Positions 23,365 through 33,082 of a DNA stretch of 64,000 bases are shown piece after piece; positions within the stretch are counted from its first letter, which is position 1, and every line of letters begins with the position of its first letter. The translations under genes and the position numbers were made by a program. Under the pieces are notes generated by a model. It did no database searches, had not been told where the DNA came from, and worked only from the letters and a program-made list of their open reading frames with translations. The stretch is from Hyaloperonospora brassicae. Its lineage: Eukaryota > Oomycota > Peronosporomycetes > Peronosporales > Peronosporaceae. The stretch spans positions 496,001-560,000 of the forward strand of contig CANTFL010001198.1 in NCBI GenBank assembly GCA_947650285.1, written 5' to 3'.

Positions 23365-24280
23365 GGTTCTTCCGCACGGTATCAGTCAAAGCGTAGCGCC
23401 GGTCGCGCTCGTGCTTCAAGTCATCGCGCAATTCATCGATTGCGCGATCCATCTCGTAAGGGTCGAGATGGTGGGCCTGGGGTTCTGGAGGAGGTCTTTC
23501 CTCCCCCACCACATCCTTTGGTGGATGCTCACGGTGATCAACGCTTTCTAGTGGAGCGTATCTTGAATCACCGTGACGATTCAGGATCAAGGACGAGCTA
23601 CCTCGTCCAGTGGAGGGGGTATCCACCCTCTTGGAACAGCTGGGAGCCCCGCTCTCAGCTGTTGATGGATGTTGAAGGTATCGTCCGCCAGTATGACGAG
23701 ACCCATCCGATAGGCCCTCGGGACCATCGGTAAACACGCGCCCTAGGCGCTTGTAGACGGATTGCAAGTTTGCAATCGCGTCACGCATCTCAGCCGAGAT
23801 GTGTGCCCTTCCCCAGGGTGAACTTAGGGAATACACGTCCCTATGTGCACGCTGCGAGTTGTCAGCACAACTCGCACAAGGGTATCCCCATGTGAGGCAA
23901 GAAATGCCTGCCTCACTCGATAAACTGTGCAACCGGTACCTAGCACCGGTTGGCGTTCGCTTTTCGAACCTGAGGCGTGTCGCCTCAAGTTTCTTGAGCC
24001 ATCCTTCTCGTCCAAAATTCTTTACACTTTGGACGAACGCGTTCCACGCAGCCAAAAGCGATGCTTTGTCACGCTTTTGGTTGCTGTTGTACCATCGATG
24101 TCTAAGAAAGACATCGAGATAAAAATCTTCTTCAGCGCGAAAGTTCTTCGCGCTACAACTCAAGCCGTGAAGCTCAGTCGCATCGAATATGGGGACTCGA
24201 TGGTGTTGGCTTGTCTCGTTAGACAAGCTATTGATGAGCCGTTCAGGCAAAAGCCACGGCTTCGACTCATCACGCTTCAC
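23105..24280 (-). CDS. Antisense ORF of element 1 (391 aa), function unknown
   Basis: Uninterrupted minus-strand frame starting [13 protein letters not shown]. Residues about 35-110 form a mixed alpha-rich region ([35 protein letters not shown]). A cysteine cluster [19 protein letters not shown] follows at about 130-150. After a Ser/Gly/Pro-rich middle, a long charged coiled coil fills the C-terminal third ([34 protein letters not shown]), ending in a basic KKKAR tail that could be a nuclear signal. Element 2 keeps the same 391-codon frame and element 3 retains pieces. It overlaps the integrase C-terminus and chromodomain on the other strand. Antisense ORFs of unknown role are known from some plant LTR elements. 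I do not recognise this domain. Confidence 0.65.
   Translation of the reverse strand: MKRDESKPWLLPERLINSLSNETSQHHRVPIFDATELHGLSCSAKNFRAEEDFYLDVFLRHRWYNSNQKRDKASLLAAWNAFVQSVKNFGREGWLKKLEATRLRFEKRTPTGARYRLHSLSSEAGISCLTWGYPCASCADNSQRAHRDVYSLSSPWGRAHISAEMRDAIANLQSVYKRLGRVFTDGPEGLSDGSRHTGGRYLQHPSTAESGAPSCSKRVDTPSTGRGSSSLILNRHGDSRYAPLESVDHREHPPKDVVGEERPPPEPQAHHLDPYEMDRAIDELRDDLKHERDRRYALTDTVRKNLKDHEADRAGDRADYATAQLQIDRDVRSLFGELETARGEISRLSSEVLYPRNQTDRLERERKNLMDVLERGGYLHRKKKARTDSTA
23365..23733 (+). CDS. Chromodomain at the C-terminus of Pol
   Basis: Open in the same frame as the preceding piece, directly after the TGA. Contains [32 protein letters not shown] and VRQYDETHP, the pattern of a chromodomain with its aromatic residues. 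In chromoviruses this domain steers integration toward particular chromatin marks. It would be expressed only by readthrough of the TGA or from a different transcript. It lies wholly opposite the antisense ORF. Confidence 0.85.
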   Translation, partial: GSSARYQSKRSAGRARASSHRAIHRLRDPSRKGRDGGPGVLEEVFPPPPHPLVDAHGDQRFLVERILNHRDDSGSRTSYLVQWRGYPPSWNSWEPRSQLLMDVEGIVRQYDETHPIGPRDHR

Positions 24281-24337
24281 AGTGGTACTCTTGTCGGTAC
24301 CACGGCTCCAAGATTGACGACAGCTACGCCATCGTCA

Positions 24338-24712
24338 TCACCCTCCGTGCGAAGACGCACGAGCCGGTGGTGGTAAGGAGTAATATTCCTCACCGCTCTG
24401 ATCATCGTCATCACTGCCGAACAGACTGTGATGCAAATCACGAGTCCGTTCGTTCGGCAGTGGCCTTGGCGAACACTGAGGCGTCGCCGGTGAGCGAGAC
24501 GCCTCTGGCGCATTGCCCGAGTCAGACACGTCTGACTCGCCAGAGTAGATGACCTCTACGTCGAGGTCATCATGCGCACGCGGTGAGGTGTCACGTGCAC
24601 CTGCAGCACCATTTGCTGCAGGCGAAGAAGGAGCAGCAGACGACGAATCGTCTGCCGCAGAGGCTGGCACAGCACCGGGCTGTGCGGGTCTTGAGTCACC
24701 TCGCATAGACAT
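24338..24712 (-). CDS. Upstream antisense ORF of element 1, shifted at its end
   Basis: Minus-strand frame of 124 codons starting MSMRGDSRPAQPG, rich in Ala, Ser and acidic residues (DDLDVEVIYSGESDVSDSGN, GSDDDDQSGEEYYSLPPP). In element 2 the same frame runs on to 38597 and overlaps the start of the 391-codon ORF by ATGA. Here a small indel near 24345-24350 puts the end (TRVPL) into the frame 24513-24277. The start lies about 130 nt inside the 3' LTR, so an antisense transcript from that LTR could express it. Confidence 0.5.
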   Translation of the reverse strand: MSMRGDSRPAQPGAVPASAADDSSSAAPSSPAANGAAGARDTSPRAHDDLDVEVIYSGESDVSDSGNAPEASRSPATPQCSPRPLPNERTRDLHHSLFGSDDDDQSGEEYYSLPPPARASSHGG

Positions 24713-24831
24713 GTTAACTATGCGAGGTCAAGCGGAAAGTGAATGGAACGGACCCAACGAGTGCTCCCTGTCCCAATGGTGGCCAACTAGTGGCCGCCAT
24801 ATTTTCGATAGTCACACGGTGACTATCAGTT

Positions 24832-24839
24832 AAGGGGGG
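24832..24839 (+). other. Polypurine tract
   Basis: AAGGGGGG lies one base upstream of the 3' LTR, where plus-strand synthesis of LTR retrotransposons starts. Element 2 has AAGGGGGGGG three bases from its 3' LTR. Confidence 0.7.
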
Positions 24840-24840
24840 T

Positions 24841-25231
24841 TGTAACGGGGCAGCCCGTTACATGGAATTGTCACTTTAAGGAAAGTGACAATAAAGAATA
24901 TTATGCTGAACTTTCTTTGAACAATATCACCAAAGTGGTGATATTGAAGGGTCGACCAAAGAGTCTGTTCATTGGTTGATATCTTGATGATATCAACCCA
25001 CCAATCGCCGCAAGACGCGCGCAATGAGTGGTGACGAGACGTCACCATACACTCGGTTAGATTAACATAATTAAGTTAAGTTAAACAGAGAGACAGTAGT
25101 TAAAAGAATTAATTATATTAATATAACGGTTCTGCTTTTACCTTACCTACGCTTCCTCGCTTGCCTTGTGTACATCTGTCGGGGCACCGATACCCTTGCG
25201 TTAAGTTCACGCAAGGGTGTGCCCCGTTACA
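24841..25231 (+). repeat. 3' LTR of element 1 (391 bp)
   Basis: Begins with TGTAACGGG and its complement 4 nt later, forming a 22-nt hairpin at the terminus, and ends CCCCGTTACA. It differs from the 5' LTR at about 11 positions, including the GGTGACG stem, which is perfect here and broken in the 5' copy. Confidence 0.95.
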
Positions 25232-27512
25232 GGCCAGCCTTGTTGATGATGAATGTGACACACTTCGTGCTGTTTACGATGGCACTAATTTTACGTTTGT
25301 ATGAAATATTGCTCTAAAAATGCAACTGCAATGCTTCAAATGTGGTAAATACATTGCTATCATTTACGATTTATCCGTTCATCTAGACTGCGCTTGCTGT
25401 AGCGTCAAATCGATCATCTGGTCCATCGAGACTCGTCGCTGCAGCACATATGAAATAGAAAAATAACTGCCTGACCACGCTGCGATTTTGTCACATTACG
25501 TTAAGGTCCTTTTATAAATTAATGGCAACTTACAAGATTGATAGTGCTTTCCAACTCCCATTTAAGAGCGCTATACACTTCGGTGTGGGTGAGGTTGAAC
25601 TACATTAATTTGTGGTGATCTAAACTCGTTTATGACTCATTTCGACATGTACGAGGTGATTGCATCTTGGAAGGACCGGTCATCCCGCGACGACGGTCAT
25701 GTAGCTATCGCTCTATTCGCGCATGTATGTTTCGCATGTCCGCCCGTCGTCATCGCTTATGGTTGCTCAATGCCAGGCTTCCCACATGGAACGGGCATGT
25801 CTCGATTTGGCCAACCGATTCCGAAAACCCTGCGGCTTCCAACCTATTTTGATTTCTATGCACCGAAATTCGTCAACGCACTGATCTGGTCGAAGAACAT
25901 CGTTAGAAATTTGCAGCAGCGATTTACAATTTTTTGTTGTATTGATTAACCACACACATGCAGCTGTCGTGACGAATCGACAGCCATTATCTTCAACTTG
26001 AGCATTTTGAAGTGGTGGTGTAGATAAGGGTTGATCAAAGGAAGAAAGGTAGGGCTAAAACGATTATTCGCGCCAGATAGTTACAATAACCACCTACAAA
26101 ATATCGTCCTACCGACAACATAAACAATAGCAATTGCGGTACGTGCGCCATTGTGATCTACCCTCCTCGATCCTCTGCAACCAGCTTGGCAAGCTTATCA
26201 TCTGTCCTACACATTGGCCTCGCGATCTCTATTCATAATCGGAAACAGTCATGTGTGAAAACGGAACGGTATCCCGCGAGAGAGAATGCGATTCCGTGGC
26301 GAATGCAGTGACGTCTATCTTGTGGAGAACTACATCGTTCTGGTTTCGCACAAGCAGATCAGCCATCTAAGTGCCGTCGGCTGACTTACTGCCGTCTATA
26401 TCAATACACTTGCCAACATGACATCGACAATGTCGGCACAAAAGTGGGAGAAGTTCAAGCAGCCATGCGCCACATCTACAATCGCCTCGATTCTAGCTTG
26501 TTGCCGACAACGCCGAGTTCTTTTCGGTTTATGTTGATGCAGGCAGCACAAGAGTGAGCTTTGGCGCGGAGTGTACGTCCGCGACTGATCTCAAACTGTG
26601 TAGTGAGTGCTACCAACGGAATCAAACAGATTCAGCTGCTGCAACATCAGATTAGACATTGGGCTAGCAACAATGACATCATGCACGTACGTGATAATGG
26701 TGCGATCAGCGTTGACGCGATGAGGCGCGCAGTAGAGCACAGGACACGTGTATCCAAAAGTCGTACTCAAGGAATGTGGGCCGAAATGCCTTCCGTGATG
26801 GCGATCATCAGATCAAGCTTTGTCCCCAGTGGCTCCACAGCGTATGCAGCGCGATATCGACCGAAACAATGGCATACGTTAACTCTCTAATGCGTGCCAT
26901 CACTCATTCGTCTACCTGTGCAAGTGACGCTCATTGCAAAGTTCTTCAGCGCTCCTGCTACAACATTTGGAATCCTCGATGCAGTCATTCTGTTACCAGT
27001 GCATGAGTCACTGGCGCCTTCGCTCCAGCCAAAACCGTCTTTTTGATCGATTTCCGCGGTTTCGTCGGAGTTCTGTCAAGCCACTGATTCGTCGTACAGA
27101 ATCGTAGGATCACTGTGGTCGTGCTGGTGGAAGACGATCAACACAAAGCCACAAGCTTTCGACTGCTTGAGCATACAAGCTTCCCTTTGCCATGCGGCTG
27201 GACCCTCGTGCAACATCGACGAAAAGCTCCTCACACTATTGTTCACCACAACTAGACAAACGATGAAAGTATTTGAGGCTAGGCTAATCAGTAGTAAACG
27301 TACTTTGCAGTCAATAAACGATATAAGACCATCAGTACTTACAACAAAGTGCGGCATTGCGACAAGACCAGATCAAACAATCATTCGTTGCGTCAAGCTT
27401 ACGCTCTACAACTACTATGCAATGGACTCGGAAGGTCAGCAGCAGAAGTCATGGGTGTATCTCAAGTGTCTTCGTTCAGTACAACGATCAACAACACTCC
27501 GTCGAACGACAC
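25232..27512. other. Intergenic DNA, no host gene recognised
   Basis: Apart from the dispersed repeat at 25545-25990, only short open frames occur, such as 26561-26890 (plus), with no domain that I recognise. The last part opposes the end of the nuclease-family gene. A very old transposon remnant is possible but cannot be shown. Confidence 0.4.
25545..25990 (+). repeat. Dispersed repeat of unknown type, copy 1
   Basis: Alignable in inverted orientation with 59540-60010. Shared words include CACTTCGGTGTGGG, TGCATCTTGGAAGGA (TGCATTTTGGAAGGA in the other copy), TCAACGCACTGATCTGGT and CAGCTGTCG/GACGAATC. Translated, both hold a VNALIW segment followed a few residues on by a CCID ending. It looks like a piece of an unidentified mobile element. 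Confidence 0.65.
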
Positions 27513-28521
27513 CTACGATGCCTGCGCCACGCAGTTCGTGCATCCGTCTCCGAGACAGAACTCGGAAAGCACTGCCGCGTGGTCGGAGATGGAGTTGTTA
27601 TTGACGGTACCAGCCAGAACCGCGCCGCGGAGGAGACACGTTCTGCGCTCGGCACGCGCAAGGATGTAGTCGAACTTGATGCCAGTGAGCTCGACTCCAA
27701 AACTGGGTCCAATCCACGTCGGTCCGCCCGCACCCACAGCAGTCAGCGTCTCATACAATGGAAATGGCGTCCGCTGATTGTTGATCTCGACATTACCGAG
27801 AAGGTACTGGACAGCGGGACCTTCAGGCGTATGGTTCAGATCTCCGGTCATGAACACAGCGTCGTTAAATTGGCAGTGTTCTTTTAGTAGGTTCGCAACC
27901 AGAACCGACGACTGGTTCTGGCCGCGTGAGATGTCGTAGTGTGTGTTCAGCATGCAAATCTCCACGTTGGAGCTCAAGTCAAGGAAGCGAGCCACGACCG
28001 CGGCACGGAGGTACTCGAGGTTCCACGTGTTAGACGGCAGCACTGCGGGAGTGTCACTCTATCAACAACATCAACAAACATAAGTTAGTCTCCCCACACA
28101 AGAGTAAGCACGAAATCTTTGTAAAGGACGAGCATGGACTACGAACCAAAGCGAAGGTCTGCGACGTCAGCAGGCGGAAGCGATCGGCCTTGTAGAAAAT
28201 GCTGTTGCGTTCTTCCGACTGACACTCACCCGCACACTCACCTGTGCTCGTGTACCCGAGCTGAGTCTGGATGAAGAGGACTTGGTCGGGAGCTGTTTCT
28301 TGGACGGCCAAGAAATCAGGACTAGTGCTTTCCAAAAAAGTCTTGAATCTCCACTGGCGATACTCCCAGCAACCGACCGGACACGGGTCAGGAGCGCGCG
28401 ACGTGCGGACGTTGAGGCTCATGACCTTCACGTTCGACGCGGCTGTGGCGAGATTTAAGCCCAGGGCACCGGTGACGATGGAGCCCACAAGGCCGGCGAC
28501 GAGAGGTGATGGAACGAGCAT
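27513..28521 (-). CDS. Secreted endonuclease/exonuclease/phosphatase-family protein (306 aa, one intron)
   Basis: Two exons: 28521-28147 (125 aa) and 28058-27513, joined across an 88-nt GT-AG intron in phase 0. The chosen ATG gives a hydrophobic N-terminus (LVAGLVGSIVTGALGLNLATAAS) that looks like a signal peptide; the frame is open further upstream but less protein-like. EEP-fold metal and catalytic residues are all visible: Asn37 in MSLNVR, Glu75 in LAVQE, His165 in NTHYD, Asp198/Asn200 in TGDLNHTP, Asp255 in KFDYIL, Asp284/His285 in SDHAAV. The family cleaves phosphodiesters (DNA, RNA, sphingomyelin, inositol phosphates). The substrate cannot be read from the sequence. The gene is isolated between retrotransposons, and its cysteine-rich tail fits an extracellular protein. 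Confidence 0.85.
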
Positions 28522-29915
28522 TGCAGCCGGCGAATTTGGAAATGAACCGATGGGTGAAAGAAGCAGCTCGGGCGTGAAGCCACGATCCTCAGTGCACAGG
28601 CACTTGCTACTCGCATGCTGTCGTCGATGGTAAGTGGAGCACTGTCCACCGAACCGAATGACGAGCTTTAAGCGGTGTAAACGCTTCGGAGCCCATCGTG
28701 TAAAGACGACTCCAGATTCCACACCTCTTCCACAATCAATTCATGAGATCGAATGTCTCAAGGAGCGGCCTACATTCTGGGTGAATTGACAAAAAGGGTG
28801 CCCTCGTACCCGTCTATGGCGCCAGATGTACCCTTGCGCGTGCTGATCCATTAGAAAAGAAACGTGTGACACGATCCCGCATGCTGCGCCGCGTCTGACT
28901 CTTTCCAAAGGCTGGAAAGCCCATCACACCACGGTGACCCGGTCCCTACCCACTCGGATAGCCGAGGCACCAGTTAGCACGTGGCTCGCTGTCGGCATTC
29001 CCTCGATGTAACTTTGGCAAACCTATGTGGAAGGGAGTGTGGAGTGCTATCTGGAGACACGCCTACCAGCAGCACACCGCTTCTGCAGCTTAGAATCGCT
29101 TCCTCGTGGCCGAGTCATCGACGCATTCACTTAATGCTTGCGGCCAAATCCTTCCCGCACCCAAATATTCGAGACCGGACGTCGCAAGAACTGGTCTGGG
29201 TTCCTTACGCTGAGTCAGCGCGAAGCTTCCCGAATCAACGTACACTCACCCCTCTCTATAAGAGACAACTTTGTGCCCAATTTTTACAGTGTGTCTCATA
29301 AAAAGTCTCATATAGAGAATCTAAAGGGACGGGTTAAACATCCCCAACTGACAGACTACCTGTCCCCAAGTCTATCGCCAAATACACAAAGACAAATAAA
29401 ATCAATTATTTTCGATGCGTATTTTGTGCTCGTCTTGACAGATGGCAAAACGACAGCGGTACATGGCACCGAGTTCTACGCTAAGAGAAGCTCAAAGAAC
29501 ACAATCAAGCTTATAGGAAAACCACGACCCTGTCCGGGTCCCCGCCGTTCCAAGAGGAGGCGAACGAGCCCATAAAGCCGAGCCTTACATGCAATGTGTC
29601 ACCTCTAGCCGCGATTGCATTCCTATGAATGTACGCGGACCTACGTAAACGAAACCATCGGAATAAGGTAGGACCGTGATCCGCCTACGGCATACAAATT
29701 GAGGCTCTGACAATTAGCTAATCATTTCTTCTGCAACTTCAGGGCGATATGTAAAAGTTGACGAGCACACTTTCTAGCAGAACAAGATGTAAATGGTATT
29801 GGTTTTGCATACTAGTGCGTCACCTATGTCGCTGATGTACAGGGGTTAGTGGACAACGCCAGGATCTAGAAGGAGCTCACAAGACAAGAATTATGGGGAA
29901 GTGACAGACTGTTTT
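28522..29915. other. Upstream region of the nuclease-family gene, no further gene recognised
   Basis: Contains the presumed promoter of the minus-strand gene at its left end. Plus-strand frames at 28981-29301 and 29138-29575 overlap each other and have no recognisable domain. Confidence 0.4.
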
Positions 29916-30357
29916 TGTAAAGGGGCACTGTTGACTACGTACTGGATGACCAGTACGGAGTATACTTCCACTGACGACAGTGGTCGACAGTGCCCCGCTA
30001 GGTGTTTTAAGGAAACACAGAGGAAGGAAAGGAGACTGAGTAGCCAGTCTAGTCTCTTGGTAAAAGTAAAACTGTATTAATATAATTAAGTTTTATAACT
30101 CTTGAATCTCTGTTGTCCTGACTTAATTATACTAATGTAACTATTTGTATGATGACGTCTACTCACCACCCATTGCGCGCGTCTAGCAGCGATTGGTGGG
30201 TTGATATCATCACGATATCAACCAATGAGTAGACCCTTCGGTCATCCCAACAACATCACCATATCTTGTTATATTATTAAGAGAATATTCAACGTAATAT
30301 TCTTTATTCGTCAGATTGTTTTGATGACAATCTCATATATCGGGCTACCCCGCTACA
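29916..30357 (-). repeat. Solo LTR, lineage B (442 bp)
   Basis: Minus orientation; begins TGTAAAGGGGCACTG and ends CCGCTACA. Stems such as GTACTGG and CCACTG with close partners are visible. Neighbouring 5-mers are GTTTT and GTTAT, so the target duplication is not exact. No internal element sequence adjoins, so it arose by LTR-LTR recombination. Confidence 0.85.
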
Positions 30358-31400
30358 GTTATGCTCAGCATGACAGTCTTCTGATTCTTTTCCGACGCGC
30401 ATGTCGCTACAAACGATGACAGTATGCAGCTGCGATCTGATGTTGGGCATATCTGTATCGTGAATGACAGGATGACTGGATAATCAGTGTAGATACGCCG
30501 TCGCTCTCAAGCTGCTGATAAGCCTACGTCACGAAGAGTGCTAGGTTGCAAAGGTACGTAAGTGACCCTGTTCTTTCAATATTTTTATATACTCAAGCGC
30601 TCCGGGGTCAATGGTATGCAGTGGACTGGCGAATACGTCTACAACCAGCAGATGCAACGGTAACGAAGCCACTGTTGTTGCCGCAGCTATCTACTAATAT
30701 CTAACGGATACTCGGCGCATGTAAATATATATCACAGAGTCACTTATTCGTTGAATGAATTGTCCAGCCTCGAGCGTAAATGGATACTAATGGCTCGAGC
30801 TTTGGCAGACGAAGACACTACGGTACGCACTCAGTGAGCTGCAGCAACAACATGACGCGAGGTCCGGATCACGCGTATCGATGCTGATGCATTTAAGATG
30901 TAAAATGAAATTAAACTTATGCCGAGATCAGCTACGTGCTCACATCTTGTCTTAGAACTGTAAACGCATCTCGTGCATGTAAACTTTCATTAACAATTAT
31001 TTAATTCTTGTTATACGAAGCGCGTAATTACATGTATGATAAGTTGGCTTAAGGACATACGGAGCATCCTCATCATTGATTTTTGCAACAAACAAGCATA
31101 TGCGTGCAGACATTGGCATGCTTATGATACAGCAAATCGGCCTGATTGAGAAACATTCATAGCAATAATTCGTGTAATGTCAAAGCATTGATTGTTAAAC
31201 TGTTAGCATTGACTTTCTACATACGTCCGACACGTCAGGCCGCAAGTTGCCATCAACCTCGGACTGCTGACGATACGTATTTGAGCTGTCTTTGTCGTTC
31301 TGACGAGTATCCATTTAGAAATCTGAATATAGTAGATATATGAGTCGCGATAGGATCGAATGAAGGTAAAGAGTAAGCTTTGCAGCAAGTACCTATCTCA
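30358..31400. other. Intergenic, nothing recognised
   Basis: AT-rich, with only short open frames on both strands (at most 65 codons). No repeats or RNA genes seen by eye. Confidence 0.4.
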
Positions 31401-31536
31401 AACCTGTATGTCGTCAGTGCTGCATCTTAGATTGAACCTGTATTACGTTAGTGTAGCCCCTTGGCTCGTACTTGTCTTACGTCAGTGCAGCACCTTGGAT
31501 CTAACATGTCTCACGTCAGTGCCGTAGTTTAGCTCG
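31401..31536. repeat. 34-bp minisatellite, four degenerate units
   Basis: Units start at 31401, 31435, 31469 and 31503 with exactly 34-bp spacing. The core is ACGTCAGTGCAGCACCTTGG with variation between units. It ends about 40 bp before element 2. Confidence 0.75.
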
Positions 31537-31574
31537 TATTTCTTGGTGTTTGTTTCCAAACGCTAAGGCGTAAC

Positions 31575-31963
31575 TGTAACGGGGCAGCCCGTTACATGAT
31601 ATTGTCACTTAAGGAAAGTGACAATAAAGAATATAAGATGGATATTCTTTAAACAATATCACCAAAGTGGTGATATTGAAGGGTCGACCAAAGGGTCTGT
31701 TCATTGGTTGATATCGTGATGATATCAACCCACCAATCGCCGCAAGACGCGCGCAATGAGTGGTGACGAGACGTCACCATACATGCAGTTATATTAGTAT
31801 AATTGAATTAAGTCAAACGAAGAGACAGTAGTTTAAAGACTTAATTTTATTAATATAACGGTTCTGCTTTTACCCTACCTACGCTTCCTCGCTTGCCTCG
31901 TGTACGTCTGTCGGGGCACCGATACCCTTGCGTTAAGTTCACGCAAGGGTGTGCCCCGTTACA
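31575..31963 (+). repeat. 5' LTR of element 2 (389 bp)
   Basis: TGTAACGGGGC to CCCCGTTACA. Has the AAGAATATAAGATGGATATTC block and the ACATGCAGTTATATTAG block found in element 0's LTR but not in its own partner LTR. Followed by the primer-site word TGGTAGCACTTTGTAG. Confidence 0.95.
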
Positions 31964-32013
31964 CCTGGTAGCACTTTGTAGTCCTTCCAAGGACCACAAC
32001 ATCCAACATAAAC

Positions 32014-33082
32014 ATGTTGGATGATGAAGAGACCTTTCACGCCACGCGTGAAGGGTTTAACCATTCGAGTGACATCGAATGGGGTGCGGTAGAACGAATG
32101 AGTTCTACCGTAGGCGAATCGCCATTAGCGCCATGATGGAGTCTCTCAGACAGAGACCAACAACATGCCGCTATCGCCAAGTTCATTCACAATGAACTTG
32201 CTCTCGAGAAGGGAGAAAGTAGCCTTGCTTCACCAGCAAGGCTCTCAACAGGCCGAGCAGTTGAGAGAACTCGGTGCTCAACAGACGGAGCTGTTGAGAC
32301 AGCAGCAATTCCATGCTGCTGTGGGCGGGACGGCGCATGCGCGTCGTCCCGAAGTGATGAAAGTCGACATCTCCAAGTACAGTGGAGTCCCGGAGGACTC
32401 CCTGTTACTATGGTTTGTCGAACTCGACAGAGCCCTAAGGGCTCGTCGCGTCGAAGATGAGCAAATGAAACTCACATTTGCTCAGACCCACTTGGCAGGG
32501 CGTGCCAAAACTTGGTCCCTGGGACTCGAGAGTAGCGACCCAAACGTGTTTAGGTCGCTAGATGACTTCAAGTCCCGGCTCAGACAAACGTTTGAGCCGC
32601 CACGTGCTGAGTTCAGGGCTCGTTCAGAGCTCCTGAAACTCAAGCAGGGTAAGCGTGATGTGCACGCTTACGCACAACATATACGACTCCTTGCGAGTAG
32701 TATAACTGCAAACCCAGTTCATGAACACACGTTGATTACGGTGTTCATGCAAGGGCTCGCAGAAGGGCCCGTCAGGAGCCACCTGTTCCGCCTTGAGCTG
32801 AATACGCTTGAAGAAGCGATATCAGCCGCGGAACAGGAAGACTTTAGCATGAGACAGGCTCATGCTAGCTCAAACTCTTACCGTCCACCGAGACGACAAG
32901 AGATCGGAGGTCCAGAACCAATGGACCTCTGCTATGTTGAGAGCAAGAGACCTCGCTCTTCGAACAACAAGCGATTGCAGAGGTGCAATCGCTGTCAGAA
33001 GTTAGGGCACTACGCATACGAGTGTAGTGCTCCACGCCCAGTACCAAACAGTACTGAGCGAAATGGACGACAATTTGCCTGA
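32014..33082 (+). pseudogene. Gag of element 2, shifted in its first part
   Basis: Starts MLDDEETFHATREG. A one-base loss near 32118 and a one-base gain near 32145, with further small differences around 32205, disturb the first 70 codons. From 32210 to 33082 the frame is intact, with the capsid-like region and the zinc knuckle CNRCQKLGHYAYECS. Pol follows in the -1 frame. Confidence 0.85.

Larger units (their letters stand above)
17253..25231 (+). mobile_element. Element 1: full-length chromovirus (Ty3/gypsy), 7979 bp
   Basis: Complete structure: LTR, primer site, gag, pol (protease, reverse transcriptase, RNase H, integrase, chromodomain), long 3' region with antisense ORFs, polypurine tract, LTR. 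Flanking 5-mers are GACCA and GGCCA, so a target-site duplication is at best imperfect. The two LTRs are the same length (391 bp) and differ at about 11 positions by eye. gag is broken. Pol is open through reverse transcriptase and the integrase core, up to a G-tract. The whole element is dense in short perfect inverted repeats (see findings). Confidence 0.95.

Noticed and set aside
18737..24840. The many hairpins read as transcription terminators or a CRISPR array
   Set aside because: The context is eukaryotic, stems lack U-runs, and there are no identical spaced repeats. They form tiles of different sequences within coding DNA.
17248..25236. GACCA/GGCCA around element 1 as a true target duplication
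   Set aside because: One of five bases differs. It could be a mutated duplication but is not strong enough to assert. The same holds for GTAAC/GTCAC at element 2 and GTTTT/GTTAT at 29916-30357.
29138..29575. 145-codon plus frame as a gene
   Set aside because: It overlaps another frame of similar length, has no domain, and its composition looks random.
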